Assembly (NCBI GenBank): GCA_024449915.1
Contig: JAMZAV010000962.1
Location: 326,838 to 390,837, forward strand
Length of the DNA stretch: 64,000 bases
From: Sweltsa coloradensis
Lineage: Eukaryota > Arthropoda > Insecta > Plecoptera > Chloroperlidae
Direction of reading: 5' to 3'
In this document: positions 1 through 10,791 of the stretch, one piece after another
Layout: every line of letters starts with the position of its first letter
Numbering within the stretch: the stretch's first letter is position 1
Notes under the pieces: model-generated
What the model saw: only the letters and a program-made list of their open reading frames with translations
Told to the model about the DNA's origin: nothing
The model's database searches: none
Made by a program: the position numbers and the translations under genes

Positions 1-1584
1 TACCCGTCGATAAAATTAGAGACCTATATACAAAAGGCCCAGCCTCTAAAATAATCCCCCCACTACGAAAATATCTATTGGGAATCATTCTACTGATGCT
101 AACCATTCTGCACAACCTTCGGCATTTGAGCCAACTACCCTTTGTCACTAGTACGGAGAAAGGTGGGCCTTCTGGCTTAGGCTAGACACTGTCCTTAGTT
201 TAGTACACTGTTACCGACCACGTAATTCCTAAAATGTATACAATTCTATACATTTACAACATAATGACGAAGTTTTATATAATGTATACTAGAACAACGA
301 GTAAAACATGAAAAGAATTTTTGCTGGTGTGCCGTACGATTTCAATAGGCATAACCAACGAACTTCTACTAAAAACATAAAAACACAATACCTCTAGGCA
401 GACGCAGTACACAATTAGAATACAAATACAAGGTCTGGCCTCTCATAATCAACTAGGTTGGCACCAACTACTCCTTACCGAAATAATAATCGTAAGCGTC
501 AATATGTGCTAGGCTGATGCGTCACTAAGGAAGACGGCTACACAGACAAAGGTATTATTTCAGGCCATCTTGACCAATTAACAATAGGTTATGCACCAAC
601 GTAGAAACTTTCACGTTAGTAAATAATAAGGTAGGACCAATACTGGGCTTAGGTAGCACTGGTCCACAGTAAAACAGGTACAACATGACAAGTAAATTAG
701 TTTGTCTGTACTGACAAAATAATAATACCAATCTATTACCAGTTACTCAAAATCAATAATCGATAAGCGACAAATGCCTTCGTAGGCTAGGTACGCATGT
801 CACACTATAAGAGACCGGCTACAAACATGACAAAGGTAATTATGTTTGCTAGGCCTGTGACGTACCATTAAATCAATCGGCCATATGGGCTCTCAGGAAT
901 ATAGGCCTACTGAAGGTAGGCACGAAAAATATGGTTCAAGCGTTCTTCTAATAGTCAAGTCCTGGACTACTAGGAAAATAAATGCCGGGTGGGACTATAT
1001 ATAAAGCCAAAGCCCTAATCAAAAAGTCCAACGTAAGACTAGCCGACTAGAAATAGGCTAGGCCTACTCTCAAGCTACTAGTAAATCTGAAGCCTGGCTT
1101 TATAATCTAGTTTATCAAATTCTAGTTTGGGCCTAAAGGGGTTCTTTCAGAAAACTAGTTCATGGGCCAACTGTAGGGCCTAGGCCTAGTGGGGACTGTA
1201 GCAAAAGTTCAACAAGGGAAACGTCAAAGCTGGTGATGTGGGCTAAAACACCCAGGGACACAAATACCATGAGTAGGTGTGAAATCCACAGCTTCCATCC
1301 TTCGAACCCAGGAACATGTCACGAAATCTTGATTCTCTTCTCCTACCCTAGCAGGCGTTAGAAGACTAGAATCTTGGGCAAAGTCGCCGTGCGTCTTCCC
1401 CTGAGATATCCAACATGGTCCGGAACAAAGGTGAATCCTACTTCCGTGTAAGTTCTGGTCCGTACTACGACCCCAACAGGGGACTAGACGTGCAAAACTC
1501 CCACATCACCACACGAGGCGTCGAACCAAAGCCTTTCTCGTAGAAAGATGACTGTATTCGATGAGAATCTGGCTGGAAAGAACT
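1..1584. other. 3' flank of the MULE-derived gene, otherwise unassigned
   Basis: AT-rich sequence below the stop codon of the minus-strand gene that ends at 1585. About 1200-1584 is less AT-rich and may be 3' untranslated region. A 42-codon plus-strand frame near 1414-1542 has no recognisable homology. I see no repeat ends, RNA gene or convincing polyadenylation signal. The word TAGGCCTA and close variants recur. Confidence 0.3.
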
Positions 1585-1766
1585 TCAGTTCTCAACCGGA
1601 ACAGCTGAACGCCCCTTTGACATCCCACCGCCGTAGCAGGGCTCACCGCCTACCATCCGCGTCGCGAGACAGGTGTGCCAACCAACACTTTCCCGCGGAA
1701 TAGGAGCCAATTCAAATGGGTGTACAGAGCAAATAGTCAGATCGGAGCAGTATGCTGTGAGTAGTT
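1585..1766 (-). CDS. MULE-derived gene, last coding exon (C-terminus)
   Basis: Terminal exon of the minus-strand MULE-domain gene. The acceptor is TTTGCCAG just above 1766, with a branch-like CACTAAT upstream. The exon supplies two bases to a split codon (giving Gln), then 59 codons and a TGA stop at 1585-1587. The phase fits the one base left by the proposed donor at 5141/5140. The residues are Cys- and Gly-containing (e.g. GGEPCYGGGMSK) and match no domain I know. GC content is above the surroundings, as for the other exons of the gene. This is the least certain exon: it rests on phase, acceptor and composition, not on family similarity. Confidence 0.6.
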
Positions 1767-1850
1767 CTGGCAAACTACGCGCAACAGTATTAGTGATACC
1801 TAGAACCTTAATAGATGCCAGTCTATTAATTTTCTAGGTGTCACAATTTG

Positions 1851-3720
1851 TTTCAATCATGTAGTACCTTTCGAGGAAAACATGGGCATTTTTGTAGCAT
1901 ATTTGGGTGTAGGGGTCCTCTTAGAGTAATGTTGTTATATATTTTTGAACTCGAGACATCATCCTGGTTCGTTAAGACACCATTTTTAAGTGTGTACTTC
2001 GTTCGATAAAAAAGGGCTTCTTCCCCCCAAAAAAGGCGTCTGAAACGCAAAAATCCCCCCAAAAACGCATCTTATTATACATATTCCTAATCTGCACACA
2101 TCAAAGAACAAAATGGCATTTATTTCAATCATGTACCTTATGAGGTAATAAACGACCTTTTTTTGGCCCTTTTTGGGGGCGTATTTTGGGTGTAAGGGTC
2201 CTCTGAAAGTCATGTTGTTATACATTTTTGAACTCTGTACATCATCCCGGTTCGTTAGACACCATTTTTAAGTGTGTACCGCGTCCGTTAAAAAAGGGCA
2301 TCTGAAACGCAAAAAGCCCCCCAAAAACGCGTCTTATTATATTCGTAATCTGTACACATCACAGCATAAAATGGCGTTGGTTTCAATCATGTACCTTATG
2401 AGGTAATAGACAGTCTTTTTGGGCCCTTTCTAGGGGCATCTGGTTCGGTAACGGCCCCCAAGTAGGGCGTCTTACGTTATAATTCCAAACTCCGGACAAG
2501 TTTCCGCTAGGGTTGCCGTTTGATAATCGATATATCGATCGATACGATTATTTCCCGAAACGATCGATAATCGATTCAGTCATCCAGAATCGATTATCGA
2601 TATTTCGATAATCGAATAGCTCGCCCGCCCGAAATTTTGTAATTTACCGCCCGCTCTGCAGAACTTCATAAAATAGTACCAGTCAACACATTAATCGCTT
2701 TATTCCGTGAAAAATGCGTCCACTGCGAGATCTACAACACTCGTAAGGCGTGAAGTACGAAGCGCCTGCACTGTGCAGTAGGCCTATAGGCCACCAGCAT
2801 GACGCGTGTGTGTTACGGGCCGGCTCGGCTCGGGCGGCAGGCGGGCTGCATTCCCGCGCCGATCAGGCGCTGATTGCACAACCTCGGCGCGTCACGGCCA
2901 ATCAAGGTCAACAAGTATTTTGTCGAGATGCATTCCTCCCCAGTCCACGCCAACTCGTAATCGCTTTTCTTCTTTCCGTAGTGCTACGATAATATTATCT
3001 TATCAGTTCTCTCACACCAATATTACTTTGTCTTCCAAACTTATGTCTAACAATATTCATCTCGTCACGGAATAAATATCGGAGCATTGAATAGTTAAAC
3101 TGATAATATCTCGTAAATGAATGAACGACAATCTCAACAAAAGCTGAAATGAAACTTCACAGAACCACGATTTCCAAGAAGAACGACCTTCACAAAGACA
3201 ACACTCAAGCCGGGTAGCATAGCGCGGTCTGTCTACTCCACTTAGCTCGCTCTCGTCGCGCCGGCCAGACGCGTGGGGTGGGGGGGAGGGGGAGCTCGGG
3301 AAAAAACCTGTTCTGAGCAAATAGAAGGAACAAAAGGATGCACTCGCAAAAGGTCCACGGTCCGCGTCGGTAGGCTATACCAGCAAGTTTAGGCCTAATT
3401 TTGATTCGATTATCGATTATCGATCGATATTTTTTTAAAACGATTATCGCGATCGATAATCGATTTCACTGGTCCGATTATCGATACTGAAATTCGCATC
3501 GAACGGCAACCCTAGTTTCCGCATATAATGGCGTTTAGTCTCGTCATGTACCTTATGAGTCAATAGACGGCCCTTTTTGGCCTTTTTAGGGGCCCAATGA
3601 GGCCCAAACGCCCACAAGTTGGTGCTTAAGACGCGGGTTTTGTAAAATCTCATAAATCCGCATATATTCCAAAAGTCAAAACATATGTACCTTATGAGGC
3701 CATAGAAACTGTCACTGGCT
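1851..3720 (+). repeat. Degenerate tandem repeat, unit about 260-270 bp, split by a hAT insertion
   Basis: Units begin with TTTCAATCATGTACCTTATG or close variants at 1851, 2123 and 2381 (periods about 272 and 258). They resume at about 3537 and 3683 after the insertion at 2508-3514. Shared internal blocks include a C/T-rich run, CATGTTGTTATA and TAAGTGTGTAC. The unit has no coding signal and its origin is unknown. Confidence 0.7.
2508..3514. mobile_element. Non-autonomous hAT-type element (1,007 bp)
   Basis: Terminal inverted repeat TAGGGTTGCCGTT, perfect over 13 bp at both ends. It is flanked by the 8-bp duplication GTTTCCGC (2500-2507 and 3515-3522). An 8-bp duplication with TAGGG termini is the hAT signature. 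Both subterminal regions (about 2521-2610 and 3400-3485) are packed with ATCGAT and ATCGATAATCGAT words. The centre carries no transposase. The target is a unit of the local tandem repeat; removing the element and one duplication restores that unit. Confidence 0.92.
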
Positions 3721-3808
3721 CTCCGTCTATTATGATAAAGAAACACACATGAACGTACATGGGGGGGGGGGGGGGGGATACAAATAATTTGACACGTCCA
3801 AGAGATAG

Positions 3809-4105
3809 ATGGAGGAGCTTAAAAAACAGAGTATAGAAGAAAGTGGGAAATCATGGGAAAGTATTAACAAAGAAAGACTCAGGGAGGGCAGAAAGAAATG
3901 GAGAGAACTTGTAGAAATGTCGGTCATATAGAAAACAGCAAAGAAGGGGGGAATGTGCCGAACCTTCAGTGTGATTCTCGAGGCCTACAGGGTTGGCTTG
4001 GTCGCTTTGATTTACTGTCCCCCACTGAAAATCAGTTATGTAACTGAGTGGGTAGACTCTAAATACAATTTATTTATTATTTATTTATTTATTTATTAAT
4101 AATAG
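3809..4105 (+). mobile_element. 5'-truncated non-LTR retrotransposon: ORF C-terminus, 3' UTR and TTTA tail
   Basis: A 40-codon open stretch (3809-3931) ends in a basic, Trp-containing tail (…GRKKWRELVEM…) of the kind found at the C-terminus of LINE polyproteins. It is followed by about 150 bp of 3' UTR and a (TTTA)n-like tail. The UTR holds a stem-loop at 4022-4051 (CCACT…CAGTTATGTAACTG…AGTGG). The same UTR recurs, truncated, at 57059-57175, confirming the 3' end. The C/G-rich run at 3761-3778 lies just upstream. Clade not assigned. Confidence 0.6.
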
Positions 4106-5140
4106 TGTGAATGTCACTACGACACGCTATAACAACTACGGTTGATTGAAATTAATGTAGGTGACCTGGGTTCAATCGCCTGCCCGGAATTCTTTTTGCA
4201 ATTTTTGGATTGTATTTAAAAAATTATAAAACATGTTTTGAAATGCGTATAATGTAATGTAGTCTATCATCTGTGACAATACCTACTACGGAAAACAGCC
4301 AGTACGAAATACGTGTAAAGATCGCAAGGTTTACTCAATCTCTGAGCGGAATTATGGGGTACCTTGAGCGTGCAAGATTCGATACACCTTAATCTTTGAG
4401 CATCAGTGATCACGAAATATCAAATCATTCACACAAGACACAAATTGAATAATACGATGGCAGTCTTGGTGAAAGAGGAGCAATGGTGTGCGAGTTACTA
4501 CGGTATCGTACCGAATATAGGCCGGCCACTTTTTTCATTATTTTAAGTCTCAAAATCCCTCCTCGGTCCATATGCGAGCATCGGCTTTTTTGCGTCAATT
4601 TCAAACACTAAGTTACGCCAGGGCCGTGACAAGGAAATACGTATAGTTCACTGCTTATGGCAGGCATGGAGGACGCGACACTATCTCCATAGAAGTTTCA
4701 GGCCTACTGAACAGTGATGTGTGATGCAGAAAAGCGGACTGGGCGATAAGAATCGGTCCGCGTAGAGATAGCGCTAAGTCACCTCACCACGGGCTCCGCG
4801 GAAATAGGCCGCGGGAAAAATGGATAGAAAAAAATAAATATATATATATATATTTCAGCCAAGTCCGAATTATCCCAAATTAACGGAGCTCAACTGTAAT
4901 TTATTTTCTCTTATACCTACAATACTTTGCATAAACTTTGTAGATAATGTGCATATTTTCTTTCAATTTCATAAAATAAATGGATTGTTGATTGTAAATT
5001 GTTTGATTTTTTCAATTTTCCTTAAATATTCCTTTTTTTAATTTTGATGACTATCTGGGGTCGGCCTTTATTTGGGACAATACGGTAATTTAACATTTGT
5101 GCATATAAATCGTTCCCGAAGAAGAACCTACTAAACTCAC
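4106..5140. other. Intron of the MULE-derived gene; no further element resolved
   Basis: AT-rich sequence with a short (TA)n run at about 4837-4853. Around 5030-5090 the minus strand has a sequence reading ATTGTCCCAAATAAAGGCCG; it looks like dispersed-repeat material carried past the splice donor. No RNA gene or other coding region seen. Confidence 0.3.
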
Positions 5141-5431
5141 GCGGTGCCGTTGCATTGTGTTGCGTTACATTGCTGGCGAGTCCCACAGCCGCTGGTTCTA
5201 TCTCTTCCTCGGAGTCGGGATCCGGCAACACCTCCATGTTAACGTGGAAGACTTGTAGGAGGTGCTCGCTGGCCGCGAGGAGGAAACTCCCGACGCCCCC
5301 GGACGCCAGGCTTCGGTACGCCTCGCTCAAGAAGGCGCTCCCAAGCTGTGTGCTAGGCGCTAGGGGTTCGTTCGCAGACTCCAGGATGTCCAGCTCTTCG
5401 CTCTTTATCGAATCCAAGGAACAGAGGCGGC
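5141..5431 (-). CDS. MULE-derived gene, penultimate coding exon found
   Basis: Acceptor TTGTCCAG ends at 5432. The first two bases complete a split codon begun in the exon ending at 10792 (giving Ser); 96 open codons follow, plus one base before the donor GTGAGT at 5140-5135. The first residues (RLCSLDSIKSEELDILES) continue the helix that closes MULE transposase domains. Then come an Ala/Leu-rich segment and an acidic stretch (PDPDSEEEIEP). The reading frame stays open past the donor, into a repeat-like sequence down to 5022; I end the exon at the strong GTGAGT, which also gives the phase needed by the exon at 1766. Confidence 0.75.
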
Positions 5432-5802
5432 CTGGACAAGTGTATTCTCATTAGGAGTGGTATTATTAAACATTTAAACACTCTTATTATTCAAAATTGA
5501 AATCATAGGACTAAAAAAGTTGATATTTTTATTACGCTAAATTAACAAAGTAATATTTGGACTACTTTACAGCAGTGTTTATCAAACAAATACCTAAGCA
5601 AACAAACCACAATAAGGTAGACAAGACAAAAACATTTCCCAAATAGTTAATATGGCTGTGTTTATCTTAGTAGTATATATATTTCAAGCCTGCCGATTTT
5701 ACGGATATTGTCCGTTTTAACGGATATTTAGAGTGAAAAACGGACAGCAGGGTTTTCACAGTCATTTAGGGATTTTCCTGAAAATCTTGCAATTTTTTAA
5801 AT

Positions 5803-6081
5803 TTGAATTTGGCGGGCAATTCCGACATTAACGAGCCATCGATAAAAGAAGTCTACAACGTGATCGACTGCTACCGGAAGTATTATGTGACACGATGGGT
5901 CGGTCGCACGGTCGTCGAGTTGAGTAGGCGGAGGATTGAACAACAGCTGGTTAGCTATGACGTCAATACCAACGAGAAAATAAAACGTAGTCTCAGACGG
6001 GAATTCCTAAATGTTCTTCTCTTGGCTCAAATTACTTCCAACGCTATAAATCGGAATGGGAAAGGGACTACAATTGGATAA
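5803..6081 (+). CDS. Unrecognised small ORF (up to 92 codons)
   Basis: An open frame of basic composition (e.g. RRRIEQQLVSYDV, KIKRSLRREF) on the strand opposite the MULE-derived gene and inside its intron. There is no ATG at the listed start (TTG), no recognised domain and no repeat copy elsewhere in the window. It could be an old transposase fragment or chance. The stretches 5432-5802 and 6082-6790 around it hold nothing I can name. Confidence 0.15.
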   Translation: MNLAGNSDINEPSIKEVYNVIDCYRKYYVTRWVGRTVVELSRRRIEQQLVSYDVNTNEKIKRSLRREFLNVLLLAQITSNAINRNGKGTTIG

Positions 6082-6797
6082 AATGAGGCACAAACGATAC
6101 CAAGGTAGTGTGTAGGCAATAGTGATCGCGCATGTACCGCTCAGGGCAATTTACGAGACATATCGCCGCATCTATCTCTCTTGCATTCGTAGACACGGGT
6201 GTTTCTCCCTGGGCGGTGGACAGACGGACGGAAGGCTGATCAAACGCGGAGCGCGACTGGTTGATTGATTGGATATTGCCTTACGTCTCATATTAATGCA
6301 CATTGGCTATTCAAGACGAAGCGTGCGACTGGTTTAGCGTACGAAAATGCAAAAATACGGATGGTGGGAAACGTATATAATAAGTCGGAAGTATACTTTT
6401 TGACCAATTTTTGAATGTAATATGCATTGTCTGGGAAAATGTATTAAAAACAAACATTTTAGGCAGTGTAACATACAATTTAAAAAAAAGCCTAAATTGA
6501 GACGTTTTGTACAGGAAAACGTCTTTGCAGGGAATGTTTCAGCAGGGTTTCACTGTATTTTGATGATTTTAGGCTAGGCCTTGGACCTCGGAAGAAGATG
6601 AACAGTAGGCCTCTGGCCCATTGGGTGTGTTGGTTGGCCTACTGATGTACAGTTGCACCTAATTCACGATTATGGTCAAAATGTGCAAAAGCTAAGCTAA
6701 ATTTGCAAGTTTTGCATAACGAAATATAGATTATATATTTTACAGGATTTTTTCATAGAAGGAATAAGATTTTTAAAATCATTGGTGGCTGGCCTGA

Positions 6798-6995
6798 TAT
6801 ATTTGTATCTATGTTGGTTGTGATAGAATGCCTTCGGTTAGATAAGTGTGTATAAGTTGGCCGAAACGTTCGACATTGTGTATCTGTTTTGTATATATTT
6901 GTATCTATGTTGGTTGTGATAGAATGCCTATTGGCTAGATAAGTGTGTATAAGTTGGCCGAAACGTTCGACATCACATAATGTATCTGTTTTGTG
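6798..6995 (+). repeat. Two tandem ~97-bp units with a Penelope-like terminal motif
   Basis: Two direct copies starting ATATTTGTATCTATG at 6798 and 6895. Each ends in GGCCGAAACGTTCGACAT followed by TGTATCTGTTTTGT. The GAAACGTTCGAC word is common in terminal regions of Penelope-like retroelements, and tandem partial termini are typical of them. No reverse transcriptase is adjacent. A LINE-like end AATAAAACTTTACTTTAC follows at about 7130-7150. Confidence 0.4.
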
Positions 6996-7409
6996 TATAT
7001 TTGTTTAACTAGCAAGTTTCATGCAGCTGCCCACCTTGTTTAAGGTAAGCTGTTGGTCCCCTTTCTTCTTTCCCCAATCACATACACTAATATATTTGTA
7101 TCAATGTAGGCCTACTTACATACTGGCCAATAAAACTTTACTTTACTTACTACTGTACAAATAACTAGGTACTAACAAAGATGTTTTAATAAAATAAAAA
7201 TAAAAATACCAAAAACCAGAACAATAAAATCATAAAATGACATCGTGAATGAAATAACACTGTTGACCTATGTAATTCTAGTGAAGATATTGGAGGATAT
7301 AAACTCTTCCAAATGGCTTGATAGTGCAAACAAGCAACACACTTATATTATTGTGACAGACATTTTATCTATCTATGCCATATATGAATAGGCCTACTTA
7401 ACATACCGA

Positions 7410-7651
7410 AAAGCCTTGGCACTTCTTTACTGGGGAGGTCCAACTTTTCAACAACGATTTTTTGCTGTTAAATTAAAAAAAAAACTTCAAAACCTTAAGT
7501 CGCTATTTTAACGAAAGTCCTTGTCGATTAAAGTACTTCATATTTAAAATAGCAACGTTAAAGGTTTGGTAAGGTAGTATATTTTTTGAAACGTTGCAAA
7601 AAATCGTTGTTGAAAATTGGACCCCCAGGTAAAGAATGCCCAAGCCTTGAC
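7410..7651. repeat. Imperfect foldback (inverted repeat, ~100-bp arms)
   Basis: The left arm (7410-7512) and right arm (7553-7651) are reverse complements with indels. Landmarks are AAGCCTTGG…TTCTTTAC near the outside and CAACAACGATTTTTTG in the arms. No target duplication was resolved. A shorter palindromic patch of CTCGCAA/TTGCGAG words follows at 7666-7720. Confidence 0.55.
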
Positions 7652-7733
7652 AATTCCACTCGCAAGCTCGCAATTTGCGAGTGAAAATTTGTTGCTTGCG
7701 AGTTGGGAAATTGACACTCGCAGGTAACTCATT

Positions 7734-8995
7734 AGGTTTGTTCTTTTGTCCACCTCAAATTGTGGTAATTACACCTAGGTGTAAAATTCAGAATCAGAAA
7801 TTGGGTTAAAAGGTGTAATATTTCACGGATGGACAAAAGAAAGATTTTTGTTGTAATTTGACAGCAAATTTCGAGGTTATGTTGCCAGCTGTCATTCAAT
7901 TCAACACTTTCAGAAGATATCTCACTCAATAACACAGCTTTGTGCATTTTCTACAATTCGATTCCATATTATTTTATTACTACCAGTTTTATCTTCTATT
8001 TTGAATGAGCGTAGCGAGCGAAGCGAAGATTCCATTTCACTACACTGGAGAAAAAAATCCGGATTTTTTTTTTTTTTTTTTGTATTTTTGTGTTTGTGAA
8101 CACGATTCCGGCTAAACCAATACTCCAATTGCCATGAAATTTTATGGAGGTCTTCGAAATCTTCGAACTTAGAACTGCCACGTTTTTTAGCGCAATCGGA
8201 AAATTTTTTCTCATGAAAATCACAATTTTACGACTTTTTTCGATTTTTTAAACATTTCTTCGACTTATAACACCTTCATGCTTTATCCGATTTCAATTAT
8301 TTTTTCACAGAACCTTAATTTTATAAATTAAGATATTGGTGTGAAATTTGAGCGCAATCGAAAAATTATTTTTCATGAAAATAGAAATTTTGCGGGTTTT
8401 TTCTTTTTAAAAACAATGTTTTGACGTATAACACCTACATGCTTTATCCTATTGTAATGATTTTTTCACAGAACCTTAATTTTATGAATTTATATATTTG
8501 TGTGAAATTTGAGCGCAAACAAATAATTATTTCTTATAAACATCGCAATTTTTCGATTTTTTTCTTTTTTTAAAATCATGATTAATTAAAAAAAAAAAAA
8601 GAAGTTTATTTTTAATTTAATTAAATTTAAATTTAATAAAAATCTTGAACTTAGTAATAATTTTTTTACAGAACAACAGAAAATCCGCATAACACATGGC
8701 AGCTCAATGCACCAATTACGCTCATCCAACAACGCGGCGGGACTTAAGCGTTTTCCTAGTTATTAAACAATCGCACATTATAACAGGGTTACTTTTGAAA
8801 TTGGTGCGAATTTCCATAGCTACACCTTTTACACCTCCTCAAGAGGCAGGTGCAAAAAGTGTAAAAGTTGTAATTACCCCCTGGACAAAAGAACACGTTT
8901 TTGGAAGAAATACTGTAATTACACCTGGACAAAAGAAAGCTTTTTTCTTCAAAGGTGCAAAAGGTGTAAAAATTGATGGACAAAAGAACAGACCT
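7734..8995. mobile_element. Inverted-repeat element with repeated ACAAAAGAA words
   Basis: Ends match as inverted repeats: AGGTTTGTTCTTTTGTCCA at the left, and its complement with one mismatch at the right. ATT lies on both sides (7731-7733, 8996-8998), a possible 3-bp duplication that could be chance. The right half repeats GTAATTAC…CTGGACAAAAGAA three times (8865, 8911, 8975). A CTAGG-family element (7998-8759) is nested inside. There is no transposase; superfamily unassigned. Confidence 0.45.
7998..8759 (-). mobile_element. CTAGG-family Helentron-like element, GGATGAGCG subfamily
   Basis: Minus orientation: the CTAGGAAAACGC end is at 8759. The inverted word TTGGATGAGCG lies about 27 bp inside that end; its partner, slightly decayed (CGCTCATTCAAAAT), is at 7998-8012. 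The body has A-rich and T-rich runs, the phrase ATTCCGGCTAAACC and the CTTCGCTTCGCTCGCTACGCTC block at the far end. It is about 760 bp, non-coding, and closely related to the copies at 21418, 22296 and 38992. Confidence 0.7.
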
Positions 8996-9474
8996 ATTGC
9001 GAGACCGCGATATTTTAACGGTCTAGAGCATTTGAATCGCCGCGCCTGCAATTCAACTACCACGCATTACCTACTGCGCATCTTCAGCCCACCATAGCCA
9101 GTTACCAACCACTCGCCAAAAACAAACTATTAAGAAGTCAAGGTCAAGTTCAAGGCTGCCAACAACGCATGTAACAAAGAGACACCTAAACTCTAAGCCT
9201 AAACCAGGCGTCATATCGACGCGAACGACGAAAACAATATTAATTATGTTTTTAACTTCATCTGACGTTATTAGAGAGAAATATGAGAATCCACCGACAA
9301 TCCTAGATCCCGCGAAACATCTTCCTGATAGGCCTAATAATAAGTGTTTTATATCTTTAAGAAATATTAATGAAATCGTGAAACTTGAAAAGAATCTTGC
9401 AGACTCGCAAACGTCAGCTGCTAGGTTGAAACCGCGATCATGGATTCAGTTTTGTTAATCATAAAAAATAATAA
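8996..9474. other. No element resolved
   Basis: Holds a 70-codon plus-strand frame (9246-9458) without recognisable domain. Otherwise featureless. Confidence 0.2.
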
Positions 9475-9756
9475 TATGAAAATGATGTTATTTGCTGACG
9501 ATCTTTCAGTGTGGGGAGAGGATGAAGTGGAGGTGCAATCTCAAGTTGATGTGTGGAGTGTGGTGGCAGAGAATATGGTCTGGTGTTTGGAAGTGGCAAG
9601 AGTGAAACAATGCTGATGACACGAGATAAAGCGAAGAATGTCAGGATTCTACTAGGACAGATTTTAAAGCAAGTTGAGAATTTTAAGTACGTGGGGAGTA
9701 TAGTAGCATGCGATGGAAGGATTCAACCAGAGATAGGAAGAAGGACGCAGCAAGCT
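9475..9756 (+). pseudogene. Reverse transcriptase fragment of a non-LTR retrotransposon
   Basis: Begins with the RT active-site phrase MMLFADDLSVW (FADD box). After a frameshift near 9555 it continues with the thumb-region pattern FKYVGSIVACDGRIQPEI…RRTQQA, where LINEs typically read FKYLGS. Only about 90 residues remain, so it is a dead fragment. It lies in the intron between the exons at 10792 and 5431, opposite in strand to the host gene. Confidence 0.7.
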
Positions 9757-9814
9757 GTTGTCTGTCTGACTACAATTGCTGTTTTTCTATTGCAGTCTTC
9801 AAACATTTCAGTGT

Positions 9815-9990
9815 CGGATCCCAAGATGCACTTAATTTGAATCCATCTCCTCCATTGAAATAATTTTTGTTTTTTTCGGATTTCCACCGCCTCTCTGATA
9901 TATCTTGGCAAAAAATGGGTATTGGAGTTGAGGACTCGTGTGTTTTCAAACTGAATTTGGTGTCTTGGGTTTGAAATATTCTTCTGAGCG
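9815..9990 (-). pseudogene. Penelope-like element, C-terminal fragment
   Basis: The minus strand reads FENTRVLNSNTHFLPRYIRE then AVEIRKK, the conserved C-terminal block of Penelope-like proteins (…W/FLPRxIREAxEI…). One frame over it continues FNGGDGFKLSASWDP, the usual ending, so one frameshift separates the two parts. It abuts a plus-strand GIY-YIG fragment of the same class in the opposite orientation. Confidence 0.7.
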
Positions 9991-10033
9991 TGTTGAGCCA
10001 GCGCAGAGTTGTTTGAGTCACCTTTCCTGCAGT

Positions 10034-10111
10034 GGGCCACTTTGTGAGTGTGGTAAAGTGTACATCGGACAGATGGGACGAACAATTAGAACACGAATAA
10101 TCGAACACAAG
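10034..10111 (+). pseudogene. Penelope-like GIY-YIG endonuclease fragment
   Basis: Reads CECGKVYIGQMGRTIRTRII followed by EH, the CxCGxxYIGxTxRxLxxRxxEH signature of the GIY-YIG nuclease of Penelope-like retroelements. In an intact element it would be followed on the same strand by the C-terminal block found here at 9815-9990 on the other strand. The locus is therefore a rearranged remnant or two separate insertions. Confidence 0.75.
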
Positions 10112-10180
10112 TCCCTTTGCACTGTTATTATATAATTGGTTTCACGATTATATAATATGTACGCCTTCCTGTTCTAAATA

Positions 10181-10768
10181 CTAGGAAAACGCTTAAGTCC
10201 CGCCGCGTTGATGGATGAGCTTTTTTGTAAGTTTCTAGTTTGCGTAGGACCACTTTTCCTTTGCAAGTGCTTTTTTAATGCATTGTAGGTGATTGTTGTC
10301 AAGTTTCTATTGTCACTTGTTAATTGTTATTATAAACCAAAAAAAAACTCATATTAAAACCTTTATTCTATGGATTCTGGCTAACTTTTTCAACTTTTTC
10401 TTTCAGAAAGCAATACATCACCATTACCGTAATGTCCATGTGAAATATGAACGTTGTAGCCCCACCCGTTTGGTCAGAATCGGCCCAAATGTCACAAAAA
10501 TATCGCACTAAAAATCGAAAAAAATCGTAAAAGTACGATATTCATGAGATGAGAAATATTTCTTTGATTGTACCCAAAAACATAGCAAGTCTAAGTTCAG
10601 AGATTTCGAAGGTCCCCTTCAATTTTCATCAAGATCGCATATGCCGTTTTTTCCGGAATCATGCGAACAAACGGACAGAAAAACAAGAAAAACAAAAAAC
10701 AAAAAAACATTGGAGTTAAATTTTTTGAGGGGTCAGTGAAATTGAAGTCTTTGCTTCGCTTATCCAAT
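10181..10768 (+). mobile_element. CTAGG-family Helentron-like element, GATGGATGAGC subfamily
   Basis: Starts CTAGGAAAACGCTTAAGTCC; the inner inverted word TTGATGGATGAGC follows about 26 bp later. It ends TTCGCTTATCCAAT. The body shares blocks with the copies at 25121 and 39822 (CCATGTGAAATATGAACG; GACAGAAAAACAAGAAAAAC; GGGGTCAGTGAAATTGAAG). It ends 23 bp from the splice donor at 10791, so it is intronic but very close to the exon. Confidence 0.75.
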
Positions 10769-10791
10769 AAATATTGTATTGGTGTGCCTAC

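Noticed and set aside
5022..5140. Extension of the MULE-gene exon to the stop at 5022
   Set aside because: A strong GTGAGT donor lies at 5140, the following sequence looks like dispersed repeat, and the exon at 1766 has the acceptor and phase expected. The read-through form cannot be fully excluded without cDNA.
7922..8223. Short frames with poly-Lys or poly-Phe inside CTAGG-family elements (also at 22.0-23.2, 24.9-25.1, 38.9-39.3 and 46.1 kb)
   Set aside because: They come from the A/T runs of the non-coding element bodies and recur wherever the element does.
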